Of a DNA stretch of 64,000 bases, positions 54,681-63,238 are shown piece by piece. The notes beneath the pieces were generated by a model. That model was not told the origin of the DNA. It made no database searches and worked only from the letters and a program-made list of their open reading frames with translations. How positions within the stretch are numbered: the stretch's first letter is position 1; every line of letters starts with the position of its first letter. The DNA comes from an uncultured Pseudomonadota bacterium. GTDB lineage: Bacteria > Pseudomonadota > Gammaproteobacteria > Steroidobacterales > Steroidobacteraceae. Location: the NCBI GenBank assembly GCA_903927005.1, contig CAIYLH010000115.1, forward strand, positions 1 through 64,000, in the 5' to 3' direction. The translations under genes and the position numbers were made by a program.

Positions 54681-55445
54681 TCAACGCCGCCCACCGGCAA
54701 GCAGCGCCTCGACCCGGGCAAGATCCGCCTCGGTGTCGACGCCCGGGCCCGGCGCCGAAATCGCCACCGCAACGGCGATTCGCAGGCCATTTTCCAGCGC
54801 GCGCAACTGCTCCAGACGCTCCGTCGTCTCCAACGGCGTCGGCGCCATCGCCGCCAGCGCACGCAATCCCGCCACCCGGTAAGCGTAAATGCCGATGTGC
54901 CGCAGCGCCCCGCCCCACGCACTTGTACCCCACTCGGCCGCGAGCGCCGCATCCCGCGGCCAGGGCAGCGGGGCCCGACTGAAGTACAACGCCAGTCCAC
55001 CGGCGTCACAGACGACCTTAACCGCGTTCGCGTCGAGGAACTCTTCGTGTGAGAGCACCGGCGTGGCGAGCGTCGCGATGGCCGCCTGCGGAGTCGCCGC
55101 GAGCAGCGCCGCGACTTGCGCCACGTTCGCCGACGCCAGCAGCGGCTCGTCGCCCTGCACGTTGACGATGATGTCGTCGTCGGCCCAACCGCGACGCACG
55201 GCCACCTCGGCCAACCGATCGGTGCCGGAGGGGTGCGCCGCCGAGGTCATCTCCACGTCCGCGCCGATGGCACGGCAAGCCGCAGCAATACGTTCGTCGT
55301 CGGTCGCGACGACAACCTCACGCGCCCCGGCGGCACCGGCTCGCTCCAGCACATGATGGATCATCGGCCGCCCCGCTATCGTGCGCAGCGGCTTGCCCGG
55401 CAGGCGGGTCGAGGCGTATCGGGCAGGAATGACGACGCGGAACAT
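54681..55445 (-). CDS. kdsB: CMP-Kdo synthetase
   Basis: KdsB activates Kdo with CTP for lipopolysaccharide core synthesis. The 254-residue protein opens FRVVIPARYASTRLPGKPL, the nucleotide-binding motif of the family, and has VVATDDERIAAACRA, GTDRLAEVA, NVQGDEPL and KVVCDAGGLALYFSRAPLPWPRD with HIGIYAYR. It overlaps the ycaR-type gene by one base. It is last of the msbA-lpxK-ycaR-kdsB group. Confidence 0.97.
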   Translation of the reverse strand: MFRVVIPARYASTRLPGKPLRTIAGRPMIHHVLERAGAAGAREVVVATDDERIAAACRAIGADVEMTSAAHPSGTDRLAEVAVRRGWADDDIIVNVQGDEPLLASANVAQVAALLAATPQAAIATLATPVLSHEEFLDANAVKVVCDAGGLALYFSRAPLPWPRDAALAAEWGTSAWGGALRHIGIYAYRVAGLRALAAMAPTPLETTERLEQLRALENGLRIAVAVAISAPGPGVDTEADLARVEALLAGGRR

Positions 55446-55633
55446 CAGCGCGCCAGCGCCGGATCGTCGCTGGCGAGGCGACGCGCGTCCTCCTCCAGCA
55501 ACATCGCCATGCCGTCACGGACCGGGAAGGCGAGCTTATCTGCCCGGCAGACCAGTTCCTCAGTCGGGCGGTGCCGCAGCAAAGGCGACTTGCAGACCGG
55601 ACAGGCGAGGATGTCGAGCAGCTTCGGATCCAT
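55445..55633 (-). CDS. ycaR: Trm112/YcaR-family small protein
   Basis: A 62-residue protein MDPKLLDILACPVCKSPL followed by LVCRADKLAFPVRDGMAMLLEEDAR. It has the Trm112 fold pattern with one CxxC pair and a third Cys. Its place between lpxK and kdsB is conserved; the function in bacteria is unknown. ATG 55633 was chosen as the conserved start, ten bases after the lpxK stop. Confidence 0.93.
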   Translation of the reverse strand: MDPKLLDILACPVCKSPLLRHRPTEELVCRADKLAFPVRDGMAMLLEEDARRLASDDPALAR

Positions 55634-55643
55634 GTCGTTCCTC

Positions 55644-56624
55644 TTAAGATCGGATGGCGAGCGCGGCGATGCGATCGAGCAGCCGCTCCGCCTCAACAGG
55701 CGCCAAACGCGCGGAGACTTCCAGAAATGCCAGCCGCGCTGGCGGGAAGTGCCGGCACTTTACGGCATCCTTCTCGGTCATCAACACCGGTAGCGTATCG
55801 CCAAAGGCAAGGTCCGCGGCGGTCAGCGCCGCGTGATCGGCCAGCGCGTGCTCGATCGGCACAACGCCCGCCGCACGCAAAGTGGCGTAGAACCGTGCTG
55901 GATGGCCGATGCCGGCCACCGCATGCACCTGTCGCCCGGCATAGGCCGCCAGCGGCAGACGGCGGCCGCCATCGAGCGCCACCACCTCGCCCGCCTCCAC
56001 CTGCATCGCGATCTCACCCGCCGCGGGGGCCCCTCCGTTGACGACGATGGCGTCGACGCGGGATGCCCGCGAAACCGGCTCACGCAACGGACCGGCCGGC
56101 AGCAGCCGGCCGTTGCCAAAGCGCCGCTCACCGTCGATCACCAGAATCTCAAGGTCGCGTTGCAGCGGGTAATGCTGCAGTCCGTCATCGGCAAGGATCA
56201 CATCGACATCGGGCGCCAGCAGCCGCGCCGCGGCGAGCCGATCGCGGCCGACAACGACCCGCGCGCCACTGCGCCGGGCGAGCAGTACCGGCTCGTCGCC
56301 GACCTCGACCGGATCACTGTCAGCGCTGACCGGCGCAGGTCCGATCACCCGCCCGCCATAGCCGCGGCTGGCGATGCCGACGCGCAAGCCGCGCGCCGCC
56401 AGGGCGCAGGCCAGCCACACGGTCAGTGGCGTCTTGCCGCTGCCGCCGACAGTCAGGTTGCCGATCACGACGACCGGGCGGCCGGGATGGCCGCTGGCAA
56501 GCCAGCCGCGCCGGTAAGCCTGCCGCCGCAGCTGCACCAGCGCGAGAAAGAGCCACGACACGGGCAGCAGCCACGCGCTGCCGCCTGCCTGTCCGTACCA
56601 CATCCGCTCGAGCCAGATGCGCAT
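55644..56624 (-). CDS. lpxK: Tetraacyldisaccharide 4'-kinase
   Basis: LpxK phosphorylates the 4' position of the lipid A precursor at the inner membrane. The 326-residue protein has an N-terminal membrane-associated helix (WLLPVSWLFLALVQLRRQAY), the P-loop VIGNLTVGGSGKTPL (about 50-64), VDVILADDGLQHYPLQRDLEI and VHAVAGIGHPARFY. It follows msbA by two bases, the conserved pair. Confidence 0.96.
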   Translation of the reverse strand: MRIWLERMWYGQAGGSAWLLPVSWLFLALVQLRRQAYRRGWLASGHPGRPVVVIGNLTVGGSGKTPLTVWLACALAARGLRVGIASRGYGGRVIGPAPVSADSDPVEVGDEPVLLARRSGARVVVGRDRLAAARLLAPDVDVILADDGLQHYPLQRDLEILVIDGERRFGNGRLLPAGPLREPVSRASRVDAIVVNGGAPAAGEIAMQVEAGEVVALDGGRRLPLAAYAGRQVHAVAGIGHPARFYATLRAAGVVPIEHALADHAALTAADLAFGDTLPVLMTEKDAVKCRHFPPARLAFLEVSARLAPVEAERLLDRIAALAIRS

Positions 56625-56626
56625 GG

Positions 56627-58372
56627 TCAGGCGTTGAACTGCATCCGGTACAACGCCGCATACACGCCACCGGTGGCGAGCAGCTGGGCGTGCGTACCGC
56701 TCTCGACGAGCCGTCCGTCCTCCATGACGACGATCAGGTCAGCGTGTTCCACGGTCGACAGGCGGTGAGCGATCACCAGCGTCGTGCGATTCTGCATCAA
56801 GCCCTCGAGAGCTCCTTGAATCGCCCGTTCGGATTCTGTGTCGAGCGCGCTGGTGGCCTCGTCGAGGATCAGGATGGGTGCATCCTTGAGCAGCGCACGG
56901 GCAATCGCAATGCGCTGCCGCTGGCCACCGGAGAGCTGCACGCCGCGGTCGCCCACCGGCGTGTCGAGCCCGCGCGCCAACTGAGCGGTGAACTCCAGCA
57001 CATACGCCGCTTGCGCCGCGCGCTCGACGTCCTCGGCGCTCGCGCCTGCGGTGCTGAAAACAATGTTGTCGCGAATCGTGCCATCGAGCAGCACGACGTC
57101 CTGGCTGACCAGGCTCACGTTCGCGCGCAGCGCGGTGAGGCCGTATTCGCGGATATCGGCGCCATCGATCCGCACGGCACCTGAGGCGACGTCGTAGAAG
57201 CGCGGCACCAGACTGACCAGCGTCGACTTGCCGCTACCCGAACGACCGACGATCGCGACCGTTTTGCCGGCCTCCGCGCGGAACGACACGCCGTTGACCG
57301 CCGGCGACTTGTCCGGATACGAAAACAGCACGTTGTCGAAGGCTACCTCGCCACGCGCCCGTACCAGCGGGCGGGTGCCGACATCCGGCTCCCCCGGCGT
57401 GTCGAGCAATTCGAAGATGCTGCGGCCAGCCGCGATCCCCTGCTGCAGCGGCCCGAAGACCCCGACCAGCCGACGCAGCGGCGCAGTCACTCCCAGCAGG
57501 CCCGCCAGAAAGGAGACGAACGAGCCCACCGACATGCCAGCGGAAAACACCCGCTGAATGGCGACATAGAGCACACCTGCGAGCGCGAGCGAGGCGCACA
57601 GCTGGACGATCGGGTTGGAAGTCGCCCGCGCGCGCATCAGCTTCATGTTCTGGAAGCGGTTGGCCTCAATGACCGTCTCGAACGCGCGCGCCTCGAAGTC
57701 CTGCGCGTTGAATACCTTGATCAGGCGCTGGCCATCGATGGCTTCCTTGGCGACTCGCAGCACATCGCCCATCGAATTCTGGATGCGCGCCGAATAACGC
57801 CGAAATGCACGGTTGATCGACTGCAGCAGGACCGCGATCAGCGGGGCCGCCAGCAGCGCACCGCAAGTCAGCTGCCAGTCCAGCCAGAGCAGGTAACCGA
57901 TCAGACCGATGATCGTCAGCGAGTCACGGATCAACACCGTCACCGAATTTGTCGTAGCCTCGGCCACCAGTTCGGTGTTGTACGTCAGCCGCGACATCAG
58001 GTCAGCGGAGCGATTGCGGTCATAGAACGCAGTCGGCAGATCCAGGTAGTGGCGGAACAGCTCGCCACGCAACTGCTTGACGATCTGTCGACCCACCCAA
58101 CCCGAGCCGTACACCGCGAGGTAATCGCCAACGCCGCGGATCGCGAACAAGCCAATGATGCCGGCCGGCACGTAGACCAGCACGGCGCGATTTTTGTCGA
58201 CGAAGGCGCCGTCGAGGAAATGCTTGACGAGGTACGCGAACCCCGCGTCTACCGAGGCGAACATTGCCATGCCGATGACGCCCAGCAGGAACATCGGCCA
58301 GTGCGGTCGCGCGTAGCCGAGCAGGCGCCGGTAAACCGTGCCTGGCGAGAGTTCCTGGGTCGGTGTGCTCAC
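56627..58372 (-). CDS. msbA: Lipid A flippase MsbA
   Basis: MsbA flips core-lipid A across the inner membrane. The 581-residue half-transporter has six membrane segments (about 25-305) and the ATPase domain with GRSGSGKSTL, QLSGGQRQRIAIARAL, ILILDEATSALDTESE and VIAHRLSTVE. The location immediately before lpxK identifies it as msbA rather than a drug exporter. The start is GTG 58372 with GGAG upstream. exbD lies eight bases upstream. Confidence 0.96.
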   Translation of the reverse strand: MSTPTQELSPGTVYRRLLGYARPHWPMFLLGVIGMAMFASVDAGFAYLVKHFLDGAFVDKNRAVLVYVPAGIIGLFAIRGVGDYLAVYGSGWVGRQIVKQLRGELFRHYLDLPTAFYDRNRSADLMSRLTYNTELVAEATTNSVTVLIRDSLTIIGLIGYLLWLDWQLTCGALLAAPLIAVLLQSINRAFRRYSARIQNSMGDVLRVAKEAIDGQRLIKVFNAQDFEARAFETVIEANRFQNMKLMRARATSNPIVQLCASLALAGVLYVAIQRVFSAGMSVGSFVSFLAGLLGVTAPLRRLVGVFGPLQQGIAAGRSIFELLDTPGEPDVGTRPLVRARGEVAFDNVLFSYPDKSPAVNGVSFRAEAGKTVAIVGRSGSGKSTLVSLVPRFYDVASGAVRIDGADIREYGLTALRANVSLVSQDVVLLDGTIRDNIVFSTAGASAEDVERAAQAAYVLEFTAQLARGLDTPVGDRGVQLSGGQRQRIAIARALLKDAPILILDEATSALDTESERAIQGALEGLMQNRTTLVIAHRLSTVEHADLIVVMEDGRLVESGTHAQLLATGGVYAALYRMQFNA

Positions 58373-58380
58373 CTCGCTCC

Positions 58381-58806
58381 TCAGCCGCCAGGCTGTTGGT
58401 TGACGGTCGCGATGTTGACCTGCACAAAGCCAAGCCGCCCGGCGACGTCCATCGCGGTGACGACCGCCTGATGGGTGGCACGCGCGTCCGCGCGGATCGT
58501 CAGCATGGAGCCACGCGCGCTTTCACCGGCAACCTTTACCAGCGCCGCCCGCAGTGTCTCGGGCGCCTGGTTCACCAGCGCCTGATTGTTCACGCGGTAG
58601 CCGCCGTCCGCGCCGATGGCGATGACCACCGGGTCAGTGACGCGATTTTCGGCAGCGGCACTGGACTCAGGCAACTGGATGCGCAGCCGGCCGTCCTGCA
58701 CGAAGCTGGTCGACACCATGAAGAACATCACCAGCAACAGCACAACATCGATCAGCGAGGTGACATTGATCTCGGGCTCGACGTCGCGCCGACGGCTGAA
58801 TTTCAT
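58381..58806 (-). CDS. exbD: ExbD/TolR-family protein
   Basis: A 141-residue proton-channel subunit with one N-terminal membrane helix carrying the conserved Asp (INVTSLIDVVLLLVMFFMVS, about 12-32) and a periplasmic domain (VVIAIGADGGYRVNNQALV, LTIRADARATHQAVVTAMD). It pairs with ExbB; ATGA overlap. The exbB-exbD-msbA order is common in this group, and the energised partner is not encoded here. Confidence 0.93.
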   Translation of the reverse strand: MKFSRRRDVEPEINVTSLIDVVLLLVMFFMVSTSFVQDGRLRIQLPESSAAAENRVTDPVVIAIGADGGYRVNNQALVNQAPETLRAALVKVAGESARGSMLTIRADARATHQAVVTAMDVAGRLGFVQVNIATVNQQPGG

Positions 58807-59456
58807 GCGCCGGCAACCGGAGTGCGAGCCTCTCCCGCCGCCGGCTCGGTCGCGCGCTGCGTATCCAGCGACTGCACCAGACGAATCGCCTGCTTCTCCA
58901 TGGCGATGATCAGCTCGTCGACACGGCCGCGCAGATAGCGGTAGCCCATCAGCGAGGGAATCGCGACCATCAAACCCGCCGCCGTGGTGATCAGCGCCTG
59001 ACCGATGCCGCCGGACAGCACCTTCGGGTCACCGACGCCGTCGTGGGTGATGGCGTTGAACGCCGAAATAATACCGATCACCGTGCCGAGCAGGCCCATC
59101 AGCGGCGAGACCGCGGCGATGGTTCCGAGCAGGTTCAGGAACCTGTCCAGCTCGTGCGCAACATGCCTGCCGGTATCCTCGATCGCCTCCTTGACCCATT
59201 CGCGCGGACGGTGGCGATTGGCAAGGCCCGCGGCGAGAATGCGCCCCAGCGGCGAATTCTCTGCGATCACTTCGATGTGCTTGTCGTTGATCTGGCCTGC
59301 GGCCACCAGCTTCCAGATCTTGTCGATCAGGTCGGACGGGCTTACCCGGTCCGCCTGCAGACTCCACAGGCGTTCGACCACGATTGCCGCGGCCGTAATC
59401 GACAACGCGATGATTGGCCACATGACGGGGCCACCGGCTTTGATGATTTCCCACAT
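58803..59456 (-). CDS. exbB: ExbB/TolQ/MotA-family proton channel protein
   Basis: A 217-residue protein with three membrane segments: one near 15-30, and the conserved pair in LNLLGTIAAVSPLMGLLGTVIGIISAFN (about 110-137) and GIGQALITTAAGLMVAIPSLMGY (about 150-172), whose Thr and Pro positions form the proton path with ExbD. It starts WEIIKAGGPVMWPIIAL. It is 48 bases downstream of lolD. Confidence 0.94.
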   Translation of the reverse strand: MWEIIKAGGPVMWPIIALSITAAAIVVERLWSLQADRVSPSDLIDKIWKLVAAGQINDKHIEVIAENSPLGRILAAGLANRHRPREWVKEAIEDTGRHVAHELDRFLNLLGTIAAVSPLMGLLGTVIGIISAFNAITHDGVGDPKVLSGGIGQALITTAAGLMVAIPSLMGYRYLRGRVDELIIAMEKQAIRLVQSLDTQRATEPAAGEARTPVAGA

Positions 59457-59504
59457 CGCGCGTTCAGACCCTCGTGTCGCGTAAGTCGCTGATCATACTA
59501 AAAA

Positions 59505-60221
59505 TCACGCCTCGACGTGCGGCCCATGGCCGGCCCGCTCGCAGAGCCGTCCCGCGTCGAGCACGACCACCCGGTCCAAGCGCGCCGCGAGGCGTTCATC
59601 GTGGGTCACAATCACCAGGCTGCAGCCGAATTCCCGGTTCAGTTCGAGCATCAGCTCGAACACCTGCGTGGCATTGGTGCCGTCGAGGTTGCCGGTCGGC
59701 TCGTCAGCCAGCAGCAGTGCCGGTCGGGTCACGAGCGCCCGCGCGACCGCGGCGCGCTGCCGTTCGCCGCCGGACAGCTGCGCCGGCCGATGGCTCAGGC
59801 GTCCCTCGAGGCTAACCCGCACCAGTAGCGCGCGCGCTGCTGCCAGCGCCTCGGCGGCGGGTACGCGCCGCACCAGCAGCGGCATCGCGACGTTTTCCAG
59901 CGCGCTGAATTCCGGCAGCAGGTGGTGAAACTGATAGACGAAACCCACCGCGCGATTGCGGAGCAGGCCGCGTGCAGCGTCGCCCAGTGCACTCATCGAC
60001 TCACCGTCGATGCGCACCTGTCCCTGCGTCGGCAGGTCCAGCCCACCCAGCAGTTGCAGCAGCGTGGTCTTGCCGGAGCCGGACGAACCGACGATCGCGA
60101 TGCGCTCGCCCCTGTGGACGGTGAAATCGACGCCGTCGAGGACGCGCAACAGCGTCGGGCCCTGCCGGAACTCCTTGACGAGTCCTTCGGCGACGAGCAC
60201 CGGGGTGCCAGGATCACTCAT
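59505..60221 (-). CDS. lolD: LolD, ATPase of the lipoprotein transporter
   Basis: LolD powers release of lipoproteins from the inner membrane. The 238-residue ABC ATPase has Walker [20 protein letters not shown], the LolD-type [24 protein letters not shown] segment, signature [16 protein letters not shown] and Walker [13 protein letters not shown]. It overlaps lolE by eight bases. LolA at 8.5-9.1 kb is the periplasmic acceptor. Confidence 0.96.
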   Translation of the reverse strand: MSDPGTPVLVAEGLVKEFRQGPTLLRVLDGVDFTVHRGERIAIVGSSGSGKTTLLQLLGGLDLPTQGQVRIDGESMSALGDAARGLLRNRAVGFVYQFHHLLPEFSALENVAMPLLVRRVPAAEALAAARALLVRVSLEGRLSHRPAQLSGGERQRAAVARALVTRPALLLADEPTGNLDGTNATQVFELMLELNREFGCSLVIVTHDERLAARLDRVVVLDAGRLCERAGHGPHVEA

Positions 60222-61467
60222 GCCTCAATGCCTCCGCAGGTTGGGTGCGCGCCGCCTTGACCGCTGGATACAGCGTCGACAGACACGCCAGCACGAAAGC
60301 CGTGCCACAGATACGCAGCGCGTCGGCGGCGGTGACTACCGCCGGCAGCTCGTCGAGCAGGTAGACGCGCGGATCAACCAGTGTCGTACCCAGCAGCGCC
60401 TCCAGAGCGTGCACCAGCACCGGCAGGTTAGCAGCGATCAGCAGCCCTAGCCCGAGCCCGGCGAGGGTTCCCAACAGGCCGATCGCGGTGCCTTGCAGCA
60501 CAAACACGCCAATCAGGCTCGCAGGCGTTACGCCTAGCGTGCGCAGGATCGCGATGTCGGACTGCTTCTCGCGCACCATCATCATCAGTGTGGCGACGAT
60601 ATTGAACGCCGCGACGCCCATCACCAGCAGCAGCAGCACGAACATGATCGATTTGGTAGTTGCGATAGAACGGAAAAAATTGGCGTGTTCGCGCGTCCAG
60701 TCGCTGATATAGAAGCCGCCGCCCAGATCCACCGCGATGCGATGAACCGTGCGGCCGGCCGCGAACGGATCGGCAAGCCTGAGCCGCAGACCGGTCACGC
60801 CACTGCCGGTACGAAACACGCGCGCCGCATCGTCGAGCGCGATCAGCGCGACGTTGCGGTCAAACTCGTACAGTCCCGAGTCTAGCGTGCCGACGACCAA
60901 CAGCCGGCGCACGCGCGGCACGACGCCCGCTGGCGTCGCCGTGCCATGCGGCGCGGCGAGCACGACACTGTCGCCGACCTTGACCCGCAGTTCGGCCGCC
61001 AGCGCCTTGCCGAGCAGGACGCGGTAGCCGCCAGCGGCGAGATCCTCCAGCTGGCCGCCGCGCACGTGCTCGGCGAGGCTGCCGACCGCAGCCTCCTGCT
61101 CGGGCCGCACACCGCGCACCAGCACCCCGCTCACCCGCTCGCCGTGCGCCAGCAGCGCACGCTCCTCGATGTACGGGGCGACCGCCAGCACACCGGGCTC
61201 GCCGGCGACCCGCGCCGCGAGCGCCTGCCAGTCCGGCAGCGGGCCGTCGATACCACTGATGGTGGCGTGGGCTGCGACCGACAGGATGCGATCCTTCAGC
61301 TCACGCTCGAAGCCGTTCATGACACCGAGCACGACCAGCAGCACGGCCACCCCGATGGCAACGCCGAGCACGCCAATCAGCGCGATGAACGACAGGAAGC
61401 CGTTGTCACTGCGCGCGCGCAGGTAGCGTGAGGCGATGCGCCACTCAAGGGGATTGGCGAACTTCAT
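60214..61467 (-). CDS. lolE: Lipoprotein transporter permease (LolC/E family), second copy
   Basis: A 417-residue permease with an N-terminal membrane helix (about 22-48, [28 protein letters not shown]), a periplasmic domain of about 220 residues and three C-terminal helices (about 275-405). The ending [17 protein letters not shown] is typical. It overlaps the first permease gene by ATGA. Two different LolC/E proteins imply a heterodimeric LolCDE transporter rather than a LolF homodimer; calling this copy LolE rests on order, not on a diagnostic motif. Confidence 0.9.
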   Translation of the reverse strand: MKFANPLEWRIASRYLRARSDNGFLSFIALIGVLGVAIGVAVLLVVLGVMNGFERELKDRILSVAAHATISGIDGPLPDWQALAARVAGEPGVLAVAPYIEERALLAHGERVSGVLVRGVRPEQEAAVGSLAEHVRGGQLEDLAAGGYRVLLGKALAAELRVKVGDSVVLAAPHGTATPAGVVPRVRRLLVVGTLDSGLYEFDRNVALIALDDAARVFRTGSGVTGLRLRLADPFAAGRTVHRIAVDLGGGFYISDWTREHANFFRSIATTKSIMFVLLLLVMGVAAFNIVATLMMMVREKQSDIAILRTLGVTPASLIGVFVLQGTAIGLLGTLAGLGLGLLIAANLPVLVHALEALLGTTLVDPRVYLLDELPAVVTAADALRICGTAFVLACLSTLYPAVKAARTQPAEALRHE

Positions 61468-62705
61468 TCGTAGCGCAGCACGTCAGCAGGCTCGGTGCGG
61501 GCGGCGCGCAGCGCCGGGTAGAAGGTCGCTGTCAGCGTCAGCAGCAAGGCGACCGTCGCCACCATGATCACGTCGCCCGACTCTATGCGCGACGGGATCT
61601 CGGTGACGTAATACACATCCGCATCAAAGACGCGGAACCCAAAGGTCTGCTCGAGGAACGGGACGACCGCACCGACGTTGGCCGCCAGCGACAGCCCCCC
61701 TGCGATTCCAAGCAACGCACCGGACCAGCCGATAAGAACGCCTTGCGCGAGGAATATACCGACAACGCCGCGCGGCGCGAGACCGAGCGTACGCAGGATC
61801 GCGATATCGGTGCGCTTGGCGCGCACGACCATGACCAGCATGGCGACGATGTTGAACGCGGCCACCGCCACCACCAGCAGCAGAATCAGGGTCATCATCG
61901 GCTTCTCGATGCGAATCGCACGGAAGTAGCTGGCGTTCTCGAGCGTCCAATCGCGTGACTCGAGCCCCGGCCCCAGGCTCGCAGCCAGCGCCTTGGCGGC
62001 CGCAGGCGCCTGGAATACATCAACGAAGCGCAGTCGCACACCGGTGGCGCCACGCTGCGACATCAGCGCACCGACGTCGTCCAGATGCGCCAGCGCAAGG
62101 GTTGCGTCGTGATCTTGCAGGCCCACCTCGAAGATACCGGCGACGGTAAAGGCGCGGATCCGCGGCGCCAGCTCGCCATCGCCGCCGGCCGCCGGCACCA
62201 TCACCGTCAGTTCATCGCCGGGACTCACCCGCAACTGGAACGCAAGCGCCCGGCCGAGCACGATCTGGTTAGCGCCAGGCAGCAACGCGGACAACGAACC
62301 GCTGATCAGCGAGCGATCGATCATCGTCACCGAACCCTCACGAGCCGGGTCTATGCCGCGCAGGGTTGCACTGGACATCTCGGCGCCGTGCACGAGCAGC
62401 GCCTGCTGCTCGGCGTAAGCGGCCGCCCCGACCACGCCTGGGGCCCGCCGCGCGCGGTCCGCCAGCGCCTGACCATCGACCACGCCGCCGTCCGCCGCCA
62501 CCAGCGTCGCGTGCGCCGACAGGCTCAGCAGCCGGCCACGCAGCTCGCCCTCAAAGCCGTTCATGACCGACAGGATCGTGATCAACGCCGCGACGCCGAG
62601 CGCGACGCCCAGCAGCGACACCCAGGTAATGAACGAAACGAAAAATCCCGCCTCTCGCGAACGCACATAGCGCAGCGCGACAAACAGCTCTAAGGGAAGA
62701 ATCAT
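61464..62705 (-). CDS. lolC: Lipoprotein transporter permease (LolC/E family), first copy
   Basis: A 413-residue LolC/E-family permease, ILPLELFVALRYVRSREAGFF at the N-terminus, helix near 20-48 ending SVMNGFEGEL, a periplasmic domain (about 50-255) and three C-terminal helices. ATG 62705 was chosen as the family start. It is the first gene of a lolC-lolE-lolD run that continues into exbB-exbD-msbA-lpxK-ycaR-kdsB. E. coli has the ATPase gene between the two permeases; here it follows both. Confidence 0.9.
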   Translation of the reverse strand: MILPLELFVALRYVRSREAGFFVSFITWVSLLGVALGVAALITILSVMNGFEGELRGRLLSLSAHATLVAADGGVVDGQALADRARRAPGVVGAAAYAEQQALLVHGAEMSSATLRGIDPAREGSVTMIDRSLISGSLSALLPGANQIVLGRALAFQLRVSPGDELTVMVPAAGGDGELAPRIRAFTVAGIFEVGLQDHDATLALAHLDDVGALMSQRGATGVRLRFVDVFQAPAAAKALAASLGPGLESRDWTLENASYFRAIRIEKPMMTLILLLVVAVAAFNIVAMLVMVVRAKRTDIAILRTLGLAPRGVVGIFLAQGVLIGWSGALLGIAGGLSLAANVGAVVPFLEQTFGFRVFDADVYYVTEIPSRIESGDVIMVATVALLLTLTATFYPALRAARTEPADVLRYE

Positions 62706-62815
62706 GGCGCGATTAGACCATGCCGGCCCAGAACTGCGAACCGCGTCATGCTCCGGCACAGGCGCGCTGCAGCCGGCCGACGGGCCGGTGCTATAGTCGC
62801 CTCAGGAGGTGCAAC

Positions 62816-63094
62816 ATGTCCCCTATGCCCCGTTCTGCCGCACCCGTTCTGCTCATGGTCTGCCTGCTCGGCGCAGTTGCCGCGCCGTCCGCCTCCGCCA
62901 CCGACAGCCAGACGACGGCGGCCCCAGCGCGCGGCCAGCGCATGCAGGCGGTCGAGGCGGCGTTTGGCGAGCCCAGCCAGCGCTACCCGGCCATCGGCAA
63001 CCCAGCCATTAGCCGCTGGGACTACCCCGGTTTCGTGGTTTTCTTCGAGAACGACCACGTCGTCCATGCGGTGCGCCTGACCCCGACCGGCTGA
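62816..63094 (+). CDS. Small exported protein of unknown function
   Basis: A 92-residue precursor with a signal peptide (PRSAAPVLLMVCLLGAVAAPSASA) and a mature part of about 65 residues, GQRMQAVEAAFGEPSQRYPAIGNPAISRWDYPGFVVFFENDHVVHAVRLTPTG. The pattern FGEP...P-I-S-R-W-D-Y...VFFE...V-HAV recurs in short periplasmic proteins of related gammaproteobacteria; no function is known. A perfect AGGAGGT lies five bases before ATG 62816, so it is well translated. It is divergent from lolC and upstream of mfd. Confidence 0.83.
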   Translation: MSPMPRSAAPVLLMVCLLGAVAAPSASATDSQTTAAPARGQRMQAVEAAFGEPSQRYPAIGNPAISRWDYPGFVVFFENDHVVHAVRLTPTG

Positions 63095-63238
63095 TCCTGG
63101 CCGGCGGGCAGCGCCCCCTCGACCGATCCCAGCCGCAGGACAGCCATTGCGGCGGGCGCCGCGCCCGGTATCCTTCCGCCTCCCCCCGCCGGCACCCGCC
63201 GGGCGGGTGTCTATTGCCGTGCCGATGGGGTTGCCTGA

